Below are positions 13,075 to 20,223 of a DNA stretch of 20,972 bases, piece by piece. Numbering within the stretch: the stretch's first letter is position 1; the number at the start of each line of letters is the position of its first letter. Under the pieces are notes generated by a model that was not told where the DNA came from, searched no databases, and saw nothing but the letters and a program-made list of their open reading frames with translations. Source of the stretch: DASYUM01 sp036001225 (lineage in GTDB: Bacteria > Methylomirabilota > Methylomirabilia > Rokubacteriales > DASRDR01); contig DASYUM010000013.1 of the NCBI GenBank assembly GCA_036001225.1, positions 1-20,972 on the forward strand, written 5' to 3'. The translations under genes and the position numbers were made by a program.

Positions 13075-13927
13075 CGCGCAGGGCTTCGAGGCCGCGACGG
13101 ATCAGCGTCCCGATCATCTCGCGTCGGTACTCGGCGCTGGCCCGGACGTCGCTGATGGGCCGCGCCGCCGCCATGCCGAGCTCGGCGGCCCGCGTGATGG
13201 CAGCGTCGGTGAGCCCGTGACTGGCCAGCAGGGCTTCGGCGTCCGGCACGCGGAGCGGCGTGGGGCCGACCGCGCCGAGCGCCACCCGGGCCTCGCGCAC
13301 CCGCGCGCCGTCGCGGTGGATCGACAGCGCCGCGCCGACGATCGCGATGTCCATGGCCCGACGGACGTCGAGCCGCTCGTAGCGGATCGGCCACGGGGGC
13401 TGCCGGCGCGGAAACTCGACCCCCGTCAGCAGCTCGCCCGGACCGAGCCTGGTCTGACCCGGCCCCTGGAAGAACCTGGCCAGCGGCACGCGCCGCGTCC
13501 CACTCGGTCCGGCAATCTCGACCTCGGCGTCGAGGGCCAGGAGCACCGGCGGCAGATCGGCGGCCGGAGAGGCGTTGCAGAGGTTGCCGCCGACCGTCGC
13601 CAGGTTGCGGATGGCCGGTGATCCCATGTAGCGGGCGGTGAACGGGAGTACCGGGTACTCGCTGCGGATCACCGGGTGCTCGATCAGCGCGGTCAGCGTG
13701 GCCAGCGCGCCCAGGCGGACGCGCGCCTCGGTGACCTCGATCGCCGCCAGCCCGGGCAGTCGCTTGACGTTGACGACGGCCGGCGGCCGCTTCCCCCGCC
13801 AGGCCTGTCGGAGGTGGACCATCAGGTCGGTGCCGCCGGCGAGGATCGCCGCCGACGGCTCGGCGGCCAGGATCCGGCACGCCTCCTCGACGCTCGCCGG
13901 CCGATGATACGCGAACCGCGGCCTCAC
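13067..13927 (-). CDS. FAD-binding subunit of the molybdenum hydroxylase
   Basis: A 286-aa CoxM-type flavoprotein. The FAD-binding motifs are AILAGGTDLMVHLR (28-40) and TVGGNLCNASPAADLPP (111-127), followed by the CO-dehydrogenase flavoprotein C-terminal domain. The Cys-rich insertion that carries the extra 4Fe-4S cluster of 4-hydroxybenzoyl-CoA reductase is absent, so a dearomatising-type reductase is unlikely and an oxidative hydroxylase more likely. The start is GTG at 13927, preceded by GGATGAGGG, nine bases after the CoA-transferase stop. Gene order FAD, 2Fe-2S, Mo is the coxMSL order. Confidence 0.9.
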   Translation of the reverse strand: MRPRFAYHRPASVEEACRILAAEPSAAILAGGTDLMVHLRQAWRGKRPPAVVNVKRLPGLAAIEVTEARVRLGALATLTALIEHPVIRSEYPVLPFTARYMGSPAIRNLATVGGNLCNASPAADLPPVLLALDAEVEIAGPSGTRRVPLARFFQGPGQTRLGPGELLTGVEFPRRQPPWPIRYERLDVRRAMDIAIVGAALSIHRDGARVREARVALGAVGPTPLRVPDAEALLASHGLTDAAITRAAELGMAAARPISDVRASAEYRREMIGTLIRRGLEALRDG

Positions 13928-13936
13928 GCCCTCATC

Positions 13937-15124
13937 CTACCCGATCGCCGCGCGCTGCCGCAGGGCCTCGAGGCGCGCGGGCGGGTAGCCGAGGAGGCCG
14001 CCGAGGATCGCGTCGGTGTGCTCGCCGAGGGCCGGCGGTGGCGCGGGGTGGAACGGCGGAGCGCCGGCCGGCTTGATGGGCGTGCCCAGAGTCTTCACCG
14101 TGCCGACCTTGGGGTGCTCGAGGTCCACGACCATCTCACGCAGGAGCACCTGGGGATCGCTCAGCACCTGGTCCACCCGCTGGATCGGCGCCGCCGGCAC
14201 GCCTTCCCGCTGCAACCGCGCCAGCCACTCGCTGGTCGCCCGGGCCAGAAAGATGGCTTCCAGGAGCGGGATGAGCTCGGCCTTCCGCTCCACGCGCTTC
14301 GGGTTCGAGTCGAAGCGGGGGTCGGCGACGAGGTCGGAGCGGTCGATCGCCCGGCAGAAGCTGGTCCAGAACTTCTCCGCGAAGACCGCGACCACCAGGA
14401 AGCCGTCCTGGGTGGCGAACGCCTGGTAGGGGACCACCGAGGCGTGCCCCGAGCCGACGCGACCGGGAACCCGCCCGTCGGTCCAGTAATACTGGGCGAC
14501 GTAGGTCAGGAGCGACACCTGGCAGTCCAGGAGGGAGAGGTCGATCGTCGTGCCCTCGCCGGTCTGCGCGCGGCGGAAGAGGGCGCCGGCCACCGCGAGG
14601 GCGCCGAACATCCCGCCGGCGAGGTCGCCCATCGGGAGGCCCATCCGGACCGGCGGCCGGCCCTCCTCGCCGGTGATGCTCATCGCCCCGCCCATCGCCT
14701 GGAGGGCGAGGTCGAAGGCCGGCCAGTCGCGGTAGGGCCCGCTCTGGCCGAACGCCGAGATCGAGCACACGATGAGGCGCGGGTTCAGACCCCGGAGCGT
14801 CGCCGGCTCGCAGCCGAGGCGGGCCATGACACCCGGCCGGAAGTTCTCCCATACGACGTCGGCGACCCGGCAGAGGTCGAGGAAGACCTCGCGCCCTTCC
14901 GGGCGCTCGAGGTCGAGGACCACGCTCTTCTTGTTCCGGTTGATGGCCAGGAAGTAGGCGCTCTCCCCGTCGAGAAACGGCGGCCCCATCGCCCGCATCG
15001 GGTCGCCGCCGCCCGGCTCCTCGATCTTGATGACCTCGGCGCCGAGGTCGGCCAGGAGCATCGAGCCGTAGGGGCCGGCCAGCATGCGCGAGAGATCGAG
15101 GACACGGACGCCGGCGAAGAGCAT
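13937..15124 (-). CDS. CaiB/BaiF-family (class III) CoA-transferase
   Basis: A 395-aa family III CoA-transferase, which moves CoA between carboxylic acids through an aspartyl-CoA thioester. The N-terminus VRVLDLSRMLAGPYGSMLLA with ADLGAEVIKIE is the standard CoA-binding fold. The catalytic Asp is Asp138 in WPAFDLALQAMGG. The block MGDLAGGMFGALAVAGALFRR and the C-terminal LGEHTDAILGGLLGY are also typical. The frame is open further upstream, but the protein start at the ATG at 15124 matches the family and lies two bases after the cupin stop. It probably charges the pathway acid by transfer from another acyl-CoA. Several such enzymes exist per genome in soil bacteria, and the substrate cannot be read here. 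Confidence 0.9.
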   Translation of the reverse strand: MLFAGVRVLDLSRMLAGPYGSMLLADLGAEVIKIEEPGGGDPMRAMGPPFLDGESAYFLAINRNKKSVVLDLERPEGREVFLDLCRVADVVWENFRPGVMARLGCEPATLRGLNPRLIVCSISAFGQSGPYRDWPAFDLALQAMGGAMSITGEEGRPPVRMGLPMGDLAGGMFGALAVAGALFRRAQTGEGTTIDLSLLDCQVSLLTYVAQYYWTDGRVPGRVGSGHASVVPYQAFATQDGFLVVAVFAEKFWTSFCRAIDRSDLVADPRFDSNPKRVERKAELIPLLEAIFLARATSEWLARLQREGVPAAPIQRVDQVLSDPQVLLREMVVDLEHPKVGTVKTLGTPIKPAGAPPFHPAPPPALGEHTDAILGGLLGYPPARLEALRQRAAIG

Positions 15125-15126
15125 GG

Positions 15127-15429
15127 CTACTTCAGGAGCACCTCGATGAGCACCAGCCGGCCCGCTCCGACGTTCTTCGTATAGTGCGTGATGCCCTTCC
15201 CTTCCCAGTATGCCTCGCCTGCCGTCTTGGTCCAGCGCCGGCCATCGGCTTCCTGGAAGAGGATCTCGCACTCCAGCACGTAGCGGACGCCGGCGACGTC
15301 GTGGCTGTGGACCCCCGGCGAGGCCCCGGGGGTGAACACGACCTCGTCGACCTTCAGCGTCTCGTTCTCGAAGAGGCTGCGCCGCGTGATCTGACCTTCG
15401 CGTCTGAGGTCCGGGCTCCACTGTCTCAC
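15127..15429 (-). CDS. small cupin-domain protein, 100 aa
   Basis: A single-domain cupin with motif 1 PGVHSHDVAGVRYVLECEIL (two His and a Glu) and motif 2 ending GKGITHYTKNVG with one His. The start is GTG at 15429, preceded by GAGGTGATCCC. It lies 42 nt after the methyltransferase and 2 nt before the CoA-transferase, so it is part of the operon. It could be a metal-dependent enzyme or a ligand-binding protein; no better assignment is possible. Confidence 0.82.
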   Translation of the reverse strand: MRQWSPDLRREGQITRRSLFENETLKVDEVVFTPGASPGVHSHDVAGVRYVLECEILFQEADGRRWTKTAGEAYWEGKGITHYTKNVGAGRLVLIEVLLK

Positions 15430-15471
15430 GGGATCACCTCGTCGGCCGGGCCAGGATCGCCGGCGGCCGGC

Positions 15472-16245
15472 TCACAGCCGCCGGGCCAGGCAGTCGTAGG
15501 AGGGCAGGTCGGCGCGGTAACCGACGCCGGCGCCGTCGTAGAGGTCGGTGAACGCCAGCACTTCGAAGCCGGCCTGCCTCAGGAACCGCTCCATCTCCTC
15601 CGTCGTGTAGAGTCGGAGTAGGTGACGCTCGCGCGTCATCCGGTCGGGAGCGGTCAACGTGATCTCGACCGACAGGAGCCGCCCCTGCTCGTCGAAGCGG
15701 CCGCGGCTGTTGGCGGTGATCCGCCCCGTCTCGAGCAGCCGCGTGTTGCGGAAGGTGTAGCGGCGGCGGCCGGCCGGCGTGATGAAATCGAACAGGAAGA
15801 CGCCGCCTCGACGCATCCGTGGCGCCAGGCGCTCTAGGAACTGCTCGAAGCCGCCGGGCTGGGCGCCGACGTAACTGGAGACGTCGTCGATGGCGGTGAC
15901 CAGGCTGAAGGTCTCGCGCGGGCGCAGGCACTCGATGCTCCCGCAGACCCGCGAGAGTCGGCTCGCGACGCCGTCGAGCTTGGCCTCGGCGAGCATCTCG
16001 TGAAGCAGGTCCAGGCCGACGGTGCGGAAGCCCGCTCGAGTCCAGTAGCGGCTGTAGCGGCAGGTGCCGGCCCCGACGTCGAGGTGCCAGCCGCCACGGA
16101 CCCCGGCGGCCACCACCAGCGCGCGGGCCCGGCTGAACCAGCCGCGAATGCCGCGGGGGCGAAAGAGCTCAGTGAAATAGGGGGCGAGGGTGGCGTAGGG
16201 ACGGTCGACTGGCGAAACGGTGCGGGGGGCCGGGTCGTCGTCCAT
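15472..16245 (-). CDS. class I SAM-dependent methyltransferase
   Basis: A 257-aa Rossmann-fold methyltransferase. The SAM-binding motif I is LDVGAGTCRYS (55-65), with the acidic motif II residue in VGLDLLHEML. Then come ETFSLVTAIDDVSSYV and GGVFLFDFITPAGRRRY, as in small-molecule or ubiquinone-type methyltransferases. The long open frame upstream is a shadow of the mutase gene. The real start is the ATG at 16245, which shares one base with the mutase stop (TGATG), so translation is coupled. Why a methyltransferase sits between a B12 mutase and a CoA-transferase is unclear; it may modify the pathway substrate. Confidence 0.83.
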   Translation of the reverse strand: MDDDPAPRTVSPVDRPYATLAPYFTELFRPRGIRGWFSRARALVVAAGVRGGWHLDVGAGTCRYSRYWTRAGFRTVGLDLLHEMLAEAKLDGVASRLSRVCGSIECLRPRETFSLVTAIDDVSSYVGAQPGGFEQFLERLAPRMRRGGVFLFDFITPAGRRRYTFRNTRLLETGRITANSRGRFDEQGRLLSVEITLTAPDRMTRERHLLRLYTTEEMERFLRQAGFEVLAFTDLYDGAGVGYRADLPSYDCLARRL

Positions 16246-17858
16246 CAGAAGACGAGCGGCTCCTTGTGCTCGCCCCACACCTCGCGGAGGGCGCCGGCCA
16301 TCTCCCCCAGCGTGGCGTATCCGCGCACCGCCTCCAGGATGGGAGGCATCAGGTTCTCGGATCCCCGGGCCGCTTCCCGCAGCCGGCCTAGCGTCCGGGC
16401 GACCACTGCATTGTCGCGCTCCCCCCGTAGGCCCTGGAGCCGCGCCACCTGGGCCTCGGCCACCCGGGGGTCGAAGGCGTACAGCTCGAGCGCGCGCGAC
16501 GCTTCCCGCTCGGCGTCGGGCGCCACGTGCCGGTTCACCGCCACCTTCGGGTATTCCCCGGCCAGGAGCTGCTGCTCGAAGCGGTAGGCCTGCCGGGCGA
16601 CCTCGGCCTGGATGGCGCCCGACTTCACCCCCTCCACGATGCCGCCCATCCGCTCCACCCTGACCAGCTCCTCGCGGATCTTGGTCTCCATCTCGTTGGT
16701 CAACGTCTCCACGAAATAGGCGCCGGCCAGTGGATCCACGGTGTCGGCGATCCCGATCTCCTCGGCGCAGATCTGCATCGTCCGCAGGGCGATGAGCTGG
16801 GCCTTGGACGACGGGATCGTGTAGGCCTCGTCGTAGGTCGGCAGGGCCATCGTCTGGGCGCCGGCCAGCGCGGCAGCCAGGGCGTAGTAGGCGCCGCGAA
16901 CGATGTTGTTCTCCGGCTCCTGGACGGTGAACCCCGAGCCGCCGCCGCCGATCAGCGACCGGAACATCATCGACCGCGGATTGGTCGCCCCGAAGCGCTC
17001 CTTCATCATCCGCGCGTAGAGCCGCCGGCCGGCCCGGAACTTGGCCACCTCCTCGAACAGCCGGCCCCAGCAGGTGAAGTTGAAGGAGAGGCGGGGGGCG
17101 AAGTCGTCCACCGACAGGCCCCGCGCCATCAGCAGCTCGGTGTAGGCGGCCGCGATGGCGAGGCCGTACGCCATCTCCTGGGCCGGCGTGCAGCCGGCCT
17201 CGCGGATGTGGTACCCGCAGATCGAGATGGGATTGACCCTCGGCGCCTGCCGCGCGCAGAACTCGGCGATGTCGCAGACGAGGCGGAGCGAGGGGTCCAC
17301 CGGGTAGACCCACGTCCCGCGGGCCACGAACTCCTTGAGGATGTCGTTCTGGGGCGTGGTGACCACGCGGTCCCAGGCCACGCCCTGCTTCTCGGCCACG
17401 ACCAGGAACATGGCCTGGATCACGGCCGCCATCGAGTTGATGGTGAAGGAGATGGACACCCGGTCGGCCGGGATCCCGGCGAAGGCCTCTTCCATGTCGA
17501 GGAGCGAGTCCACGGCCATCCCGACGCGGCCGACTTCGCCCTGAGCCCGCAGGTCGTCGGAGTCGAGGCCGAGCTGGGTCGGCAGATCGAACGCCACGTT
17601 GAGGGCGTCCTGGCCGTGGGCCATCAGGTACTTGAACCGAGCGTTCGTCTCCCGGGGCGTGCCGAAGCCGATGTACTGCCGCATGGTCCACCGGCGCGCC
17701 CGATACATGTGGGGGTGGATGCCGCGGGTAAACGGGTACTCGCCCGGCTGGCCCAGATCCCGCGCATAGTCGAAGCCGGCGAGGTCGCCCGGCCCGTAGA
17801 CCGGCTTGATGGCGATGCCGTCGAGATAGATGACGTCACGCTGCTTCGGGTCAGACAT
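16245..17858 (-). CDS. B12-dependent acyl-CoA mutase catalytic subunit, unknown dicarboxylic-type substrate
   Basis: A 537-aa methylmalonyl-CoA mutase-family TIM barrel without a cobalamin domain. It keeps the Tyr (Tyr62 in WTMRQY), Ala89, Gln170, Arg180 (NDILKEFVAR) and catalytic His217 (ICGYH) that correspond to Tyr89, Ala116, Gln197, Arg207 and His244 of methylmalonyl-CoA mutase. A CoA-linked carboxylate substrate is therefore likely. Two otherwise conserved segments are replaced: the HxQTSGxSLT strand reads LIGGGGSGFT (302-311), and SLHTNSxDEA reads TMALPTYDEA. The sequence also lacks the NVYRI and PAWNEALGLP features I know from ethylmalonyl-CoA mutase. It is thus a divergent clade of unknown specificity. 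The ATG at 17858 shares one base with the stop of the B12-subunit gene (TGATG); a TTG one codon earlier is a less likely start. Confidence 0.85.
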   Translation of the reverse strand: MSDPKQRDVIYLDGIAIKPVYGPGDLAGFDYARDLGQPGEYPFTRGIHPHMYRARRWTMRQYIGFGTPRETNARFKYLMAHGQDALNVAFDLPTQLGLDSDDLRAQGEVGRVGMAVDSLLDMEEAFAGIPADRVSISFTINSMAAVIQAMFLVVAEKQGVAWDRVVTTPQNDILKEFVARGTWVYPVDPSLRLVCDIAEFCARQAPRVNPISICGYHIREAGCTPAQEMAYGLAIAAAYTELLMARGLSVDDFAPRLSFNFTCWGRLFEEVAKFRAGRRLYARMMKERFGATNPRSMMFRSLIGGGGSGFTVQEPENNIVRGAYYALAAALAGAQTMALPTYDEAYTIPSSKAQLIALRTMQICAEEIGIADTVDPLAGAYFVETLTNEMETKIREELVRVERMGGIVEGVKSGAIQAEVARQAYRFEQQLLAGEYPKVAVNRHVAPDAEREASRALELYAFDPRVAEAQVARLQGLRGERDNAVVARTLGRLREAARGSENLMPPILEAVRGYATLGEMAGALREVWGEHKEPLVF

Positions 17859-18262
17859 CAACCGTCTCCTCGGGGGACCGACCGGAAGTAGGCCACGATC
17901 TCCGGCAGCGGCGTCCCCATCGGGAACACCCGGCGGATACCCATCGCCTCCAGCGCCTCGGCGTCCCGGGCCGGGATGGTCCCGCCGACGACGACCGCCA
18001 CGTCGCCGGCGCCGGCCGCCCGCAGGCGCTCCAAGAGCTTCTCGGCCAACGTCAGGTGGGCGCCGGAGAGGATCGAGAGTCCGATGACGTCCACGTCCTC
18101 CTGCACGGCCTCGGCGACGATCTCCTCGGGCGTCCGCTTGAGGCCGGAGTAGATCACCTCCAGCCCGGCGTCGCGCAGCGCGTGGGCGACGACCTTGGCA
18201 CCCCGATCGTGGCCGTCGAGGCCCGGCTTGGCCACCAGGACCTTCACCGGGCGGGTGGTCAT
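17858..18262 (-). CDS. B12-binding subunit of the second acyl-CoA mutase
   Basis: A 134-aa cobalamin-binding domain: VLVAKPGLDGHDRGAKVV with the DGH cobalt-side motif, then GLSILSGAHLTLAEKLL and VVVGGTIPARDAEAL. Unlike hcmB it has a complete first strand (RPVKVLVAKPG). The frame stays open further upstream, but the correct start is the ATG at 18262, which overlaps the DUF35 gene stop by four bases (ATGA). It overlaps the mutase start by one base, so both subunits are made together. It shares about the same length and fold as HcmB, with clear sequence differences in the C-terminal third. Confidence 0.9.
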   Translation of the reverse strand: MTTRPVKVLVAKPGLDGHDRGAKVVAHALRDAGLEVIYSGLKRTPEEIVAEAVQEDVDVIGLSILSGAHLTLAEKLLERLRAAGAGDVAVVVGGTIPARDAEALEAMGIRRVFPMGTPLPEIVAYFRSVPRGDG

Positions 18263-18726
18263 GCCGCGGGCTCCGCGGGGGTGAACGCCGGGAGGTACCG
18301 CGGGCGTCCCTGGGGATCGTCGGCCACCCGGACGCGCGTGAAGCGGACGGGCATGCCCAGTGTCAGCCGCCCGGGATCGGCGACGTCGATCACCGGGGCG
18401 AAGATCCGGAGGCCGGCGACGTCCACCATCGCGAAGATCAGCGGACGCGGGAAGCCGGCCGGCATCCCGGTCTCCTGCACAGTGAAGCCGTGCAAGCGGC
18501 CCTGGTGGGGGAGGTCCACCCACTCGTAGGCGTCCGACGTGCACGCCGGGCAGAAGCCCCGCGGCGGCCAGTCGATCCGCCCGCACCCCGTGCAGCGCGT
18601 CGTCGTCAGCCGCTCCACGGCCAGGAAAGCATAGAACTCGTGGAGCTTGTTGAAGTCCGGAGCCTCGAGCGGGAACGGGTCCATCGCCCGCAGGTACGGC
18701 GCCGACGGCGACGGCGGCTGGCTCAC
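18259..18726 (-). CDS. DUF35 zinc-ribbon/OB-fold acyl-CoA-associated protein
   Basis: A 155-aa protein with a rubredoxin-like zinc ribbon (CTGC at 45-48 and CPAC at 59-62) followed by an OB-fold domain, the standard DUF35 arrangement. Such proteins accompany SCP2-type thiolases and other acyl-CoA enzymes and are thought to bind CoA or scaffold the complex. The GTG start at 18726 is ten bases after the diiron-protein stop, and the 3' end overlaps the B12-subunit gene. The likely partner here is the thiolase at the start of the operon. Confidence 0.88.
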   Translation of the reverse strand: MSQPPSPSAPYLRAMDPFPLEAPDFNKLHEFYAFLAVERLTTTRCTGCGRIDWPPRGFCPACTSDAYEWVDLPHQGRLHGFTVQETGMPAGFPRPLIFAMVDVAGLRIFAPVIDVADPGRLTLGMPVRFTRVRVADDPQGRPRYLPAFTPAEPAA

Positions 18727-18736
18727 GGTGACCCCG

Positions 18737-19702
18737 TCAGTCCACGAGACCGATCTCGCGATACCGCGGCTCCACGCGGGCCGAGAGGAGACCGAGGCGT
18801 TGCAGACGCGGGATCAGAACTCCGGTGAAGAGCAGGCGGTTGAACATCTTGACCGTCTGCGAGTTGAGGATCGTGTCCCGCCAGGTCTCCTCGGGATCCC
18901 ACCCCATCTCGGTCCAGACGTTCTTGATCGAGCGGAAGCCCGTGTGCTCGTTGCGCCCATACATGGCATCGCAGGCGCGGAGGGCGAAATCCTCCAGCAG
19001 CTCCCGCCGGCCCGGCTCCATGGCCGGGATGGCGCGTTTGAGGGCGAAGTAGCCGAAGTTGACGTGCCGCCCTTCGTCCTGGAGGACGTAGTCGAGGAGG
19101 TCGGCCAGCGTCGGGTCGCCGGTCTGCTGGCGCATGAGATTGAAGGCGGCGATGGCGAGCCCCTCGATGAGCATCTGCATGCCGAGGAGCTTGAGCTCCC
19201 AGAGCTCGGAGGCCAGGATCTCGTCGATCAGCCCCTTGAGCAGCGGGTCCACCGGATAGATCTTGTGGAGCTTCTTGACGTAGCGCTCGAAGACCTCCAC
19301 GTGGCGCCCCTCGTCCACCACCTGGGTGGCGCCGTAGAGCTTGGCGTCGAGCTCCGGCACCGAGTTGACGAGCTGCCCGCAGACCAGCAGCGAGCCCTGC
19401 TCCCCGTGCAGGAACTGGGAGAGGCGCCAGGCCGAGACGCGGATCTCGACTTCCTTCTTCTCCTCCTCGGTGAGCCGCGCGAAGAAGCGCGTCCCCTGGA
19501 AGGCCATGGAGACGTTGAGGATCGGGCCCTCCCGCCCGACCGGCCGGCTCCAATCGATCGCGGTCGAGGCGTTCCACTGGTTCTTCTTGGCCGTCTCGTA
19601 GAGAGACTCCAGCTCGTGGTGGGTTGGCTCGTAGTCGAAGTCCCACAGCGTCTCCAACCGGTAGGAGAGCCGCCGGGCGACGTCGGTGCCGGCCGTCGTC
19701 AT
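18737..19702 (-). CDS. diiron ferritin-like protein (ribonucleotide-reductase-R2-like oxygenase candidate)
   Basis: A 321-aa four-helix-bundle protein with a complete carboxylate-bridged diiron ligand set: Glu101 (HGEQG), Glu131/His134 (DEGRH), Glu180 (LIEGL) and Glu210/His213 (DEGRH). The E, ExxH, E, ExxH order is that of R2-like ferritin-fold oxidases and N-oxygenases. It acts in the cytoplasm: no signal or transmembrane segment is seen. Such proteins activate O2 for hydroxylation, desaturation or N-oxidation. The start ATG at 19702 has GAGGTG upstream and overlaps the phosphatase stop by four bases (ATGA). No reductase or ferredoxin gene is adjacent other than the Mo-hydroxylase 2Fe-2S subunit. 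Its substrate is unknown; an acyl group of the same pathway is plausible. Confidence 0.82.
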   Translation of the reverse strand: MTTAGTDVARRLSYRLETLWDFDYEPTHHELESLYETAKKNQWNASTAIDWSRPVGREGPILNVSMAFQGTRFFARLTEEEKKEVEIRVSAWRLSQFLHGEQGSLLVCGQLVNSVPELDAKLYGATQVVDEGRHVEVFERYVKKLHKIYPVDPLLKGLIDEILASELWELKLLGMQMLIEGLAIAAFNLMRQQTGDPTLADLLDYVLQDEGRHVNFGYFALKRAIPAMEPGRRELLEDFALRACDAMYGRNEHTGFRSIKNVWTEMGWDPEETWRDTILNSQTVKMFNRLLFTGVLIPRLQRLGLLSARVEPRYREIGLVD

Positions 19703-20223
19703 GTTCGCACCTCACGCCTTCCATTGCCGCCGAACGCGAGCCCGCGGACGAAGGTCTCTTGGGCGGCGCCGCGCATGGCGTCGGGCAGGTAAATGCGACG
19801 GATCTCCTCGACCGCGTCGCCGGGGAGGCCGCAGCCTTTGAGGAGGGAAGCCAGGAAGATCGCCGTCCGGCCCAGGCCCGCGTTGCAGTGGGCCAGGACG
19901 GCCTGGCCCCGGGCCAGTCGCTGGCGGATGTCGGCCACGAAGGCGCAGAACCGCTCCGGGTCGTCGGGCGCCCCGAAGTCCGGGATCGGGTAGCGGAGCG
20001 ACTCGAGCCCGTGGCGAGCGAGGGCCTCCAGGAAGCCGGGACAGATGCGGGCGACCTCGGGATCCTCCATCAGGGTGACCACGACGTCCACCCCGGCCCC
20101 CGCCCACTCGCGGACGGCGGCCTCGATCTGTCGCGGCGAGGCGGGGACGTCCGGATAGCCGGGCCGGCTCGCGCCCCACAGCCGCCCGCCGGCGGGGAGC
20201 CGGGGATGCGCCAGGGCTCTCAT
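19699..20223 (-). CDS. dual-specificity/tyrosine-phosphatase-like protein
   Basis: A 174-aa CX5R phosphatase. The P-loop is HCNAGLGRT (112-120), with Cys113 as nucleophile and Arg119, and the general acid is probably Asp82 in PIPDFGAPD. It resembles compact atypical dual-specificity phosphatases. The start ATG at 20223 overlaps the thiolase stop by four bases, and the 3' end overlaps the diiron gene by four bases, so it is fully embedded in the acyl-CoA operon. Possible substrates are a phosphorylated regulator or a phosphorylated small molecule; nothing in the window indicates which. Confidence 0.85.
   Translation of the reverse strand: MRALAHPRLPAGGRLWGASRPGYPDVPASPRQIEAAVREWAGAGVDVVVTLMEDPEVARICPGFLEALARHGLESLRYPIPDFGAPDDPERFCAFVADIRQRLARGQAVLAHCNAGLGRTAIFLASLLKGCGLPGDAVEEIRRIYLPDAMRGAAQETFVRGLAFGGNGRREVRT

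Noticed and set aside
10268..13927. 4-hydroxybenzoyl-CoA reductase (HcrABC)
   Set aside because: The FAD subunit has no Cys-rich 4Fe-4S insertion; only one Cys is present in the whole protein.
15472..17691. 739-aa minus-strand frame joining the methyltransferase to upstream sequence
   Set aside because: The upstream two-thirds is an out-of-frame reading of the mutase gene. The methyltransferase fold begins after the ATG at 16245, so this is not a fusion.
16245..17858. Assignment of the second mutase as ethylmalonyl-CoA mutase (MeaA/Ecm)
   Set aside because: First impression from the intact Tyr/Arg pair, but the characteristic Ecm segments that I know (ENNVYRI, PAWNEALGLP) are absent, and the gene lacks a fused B12 domain.
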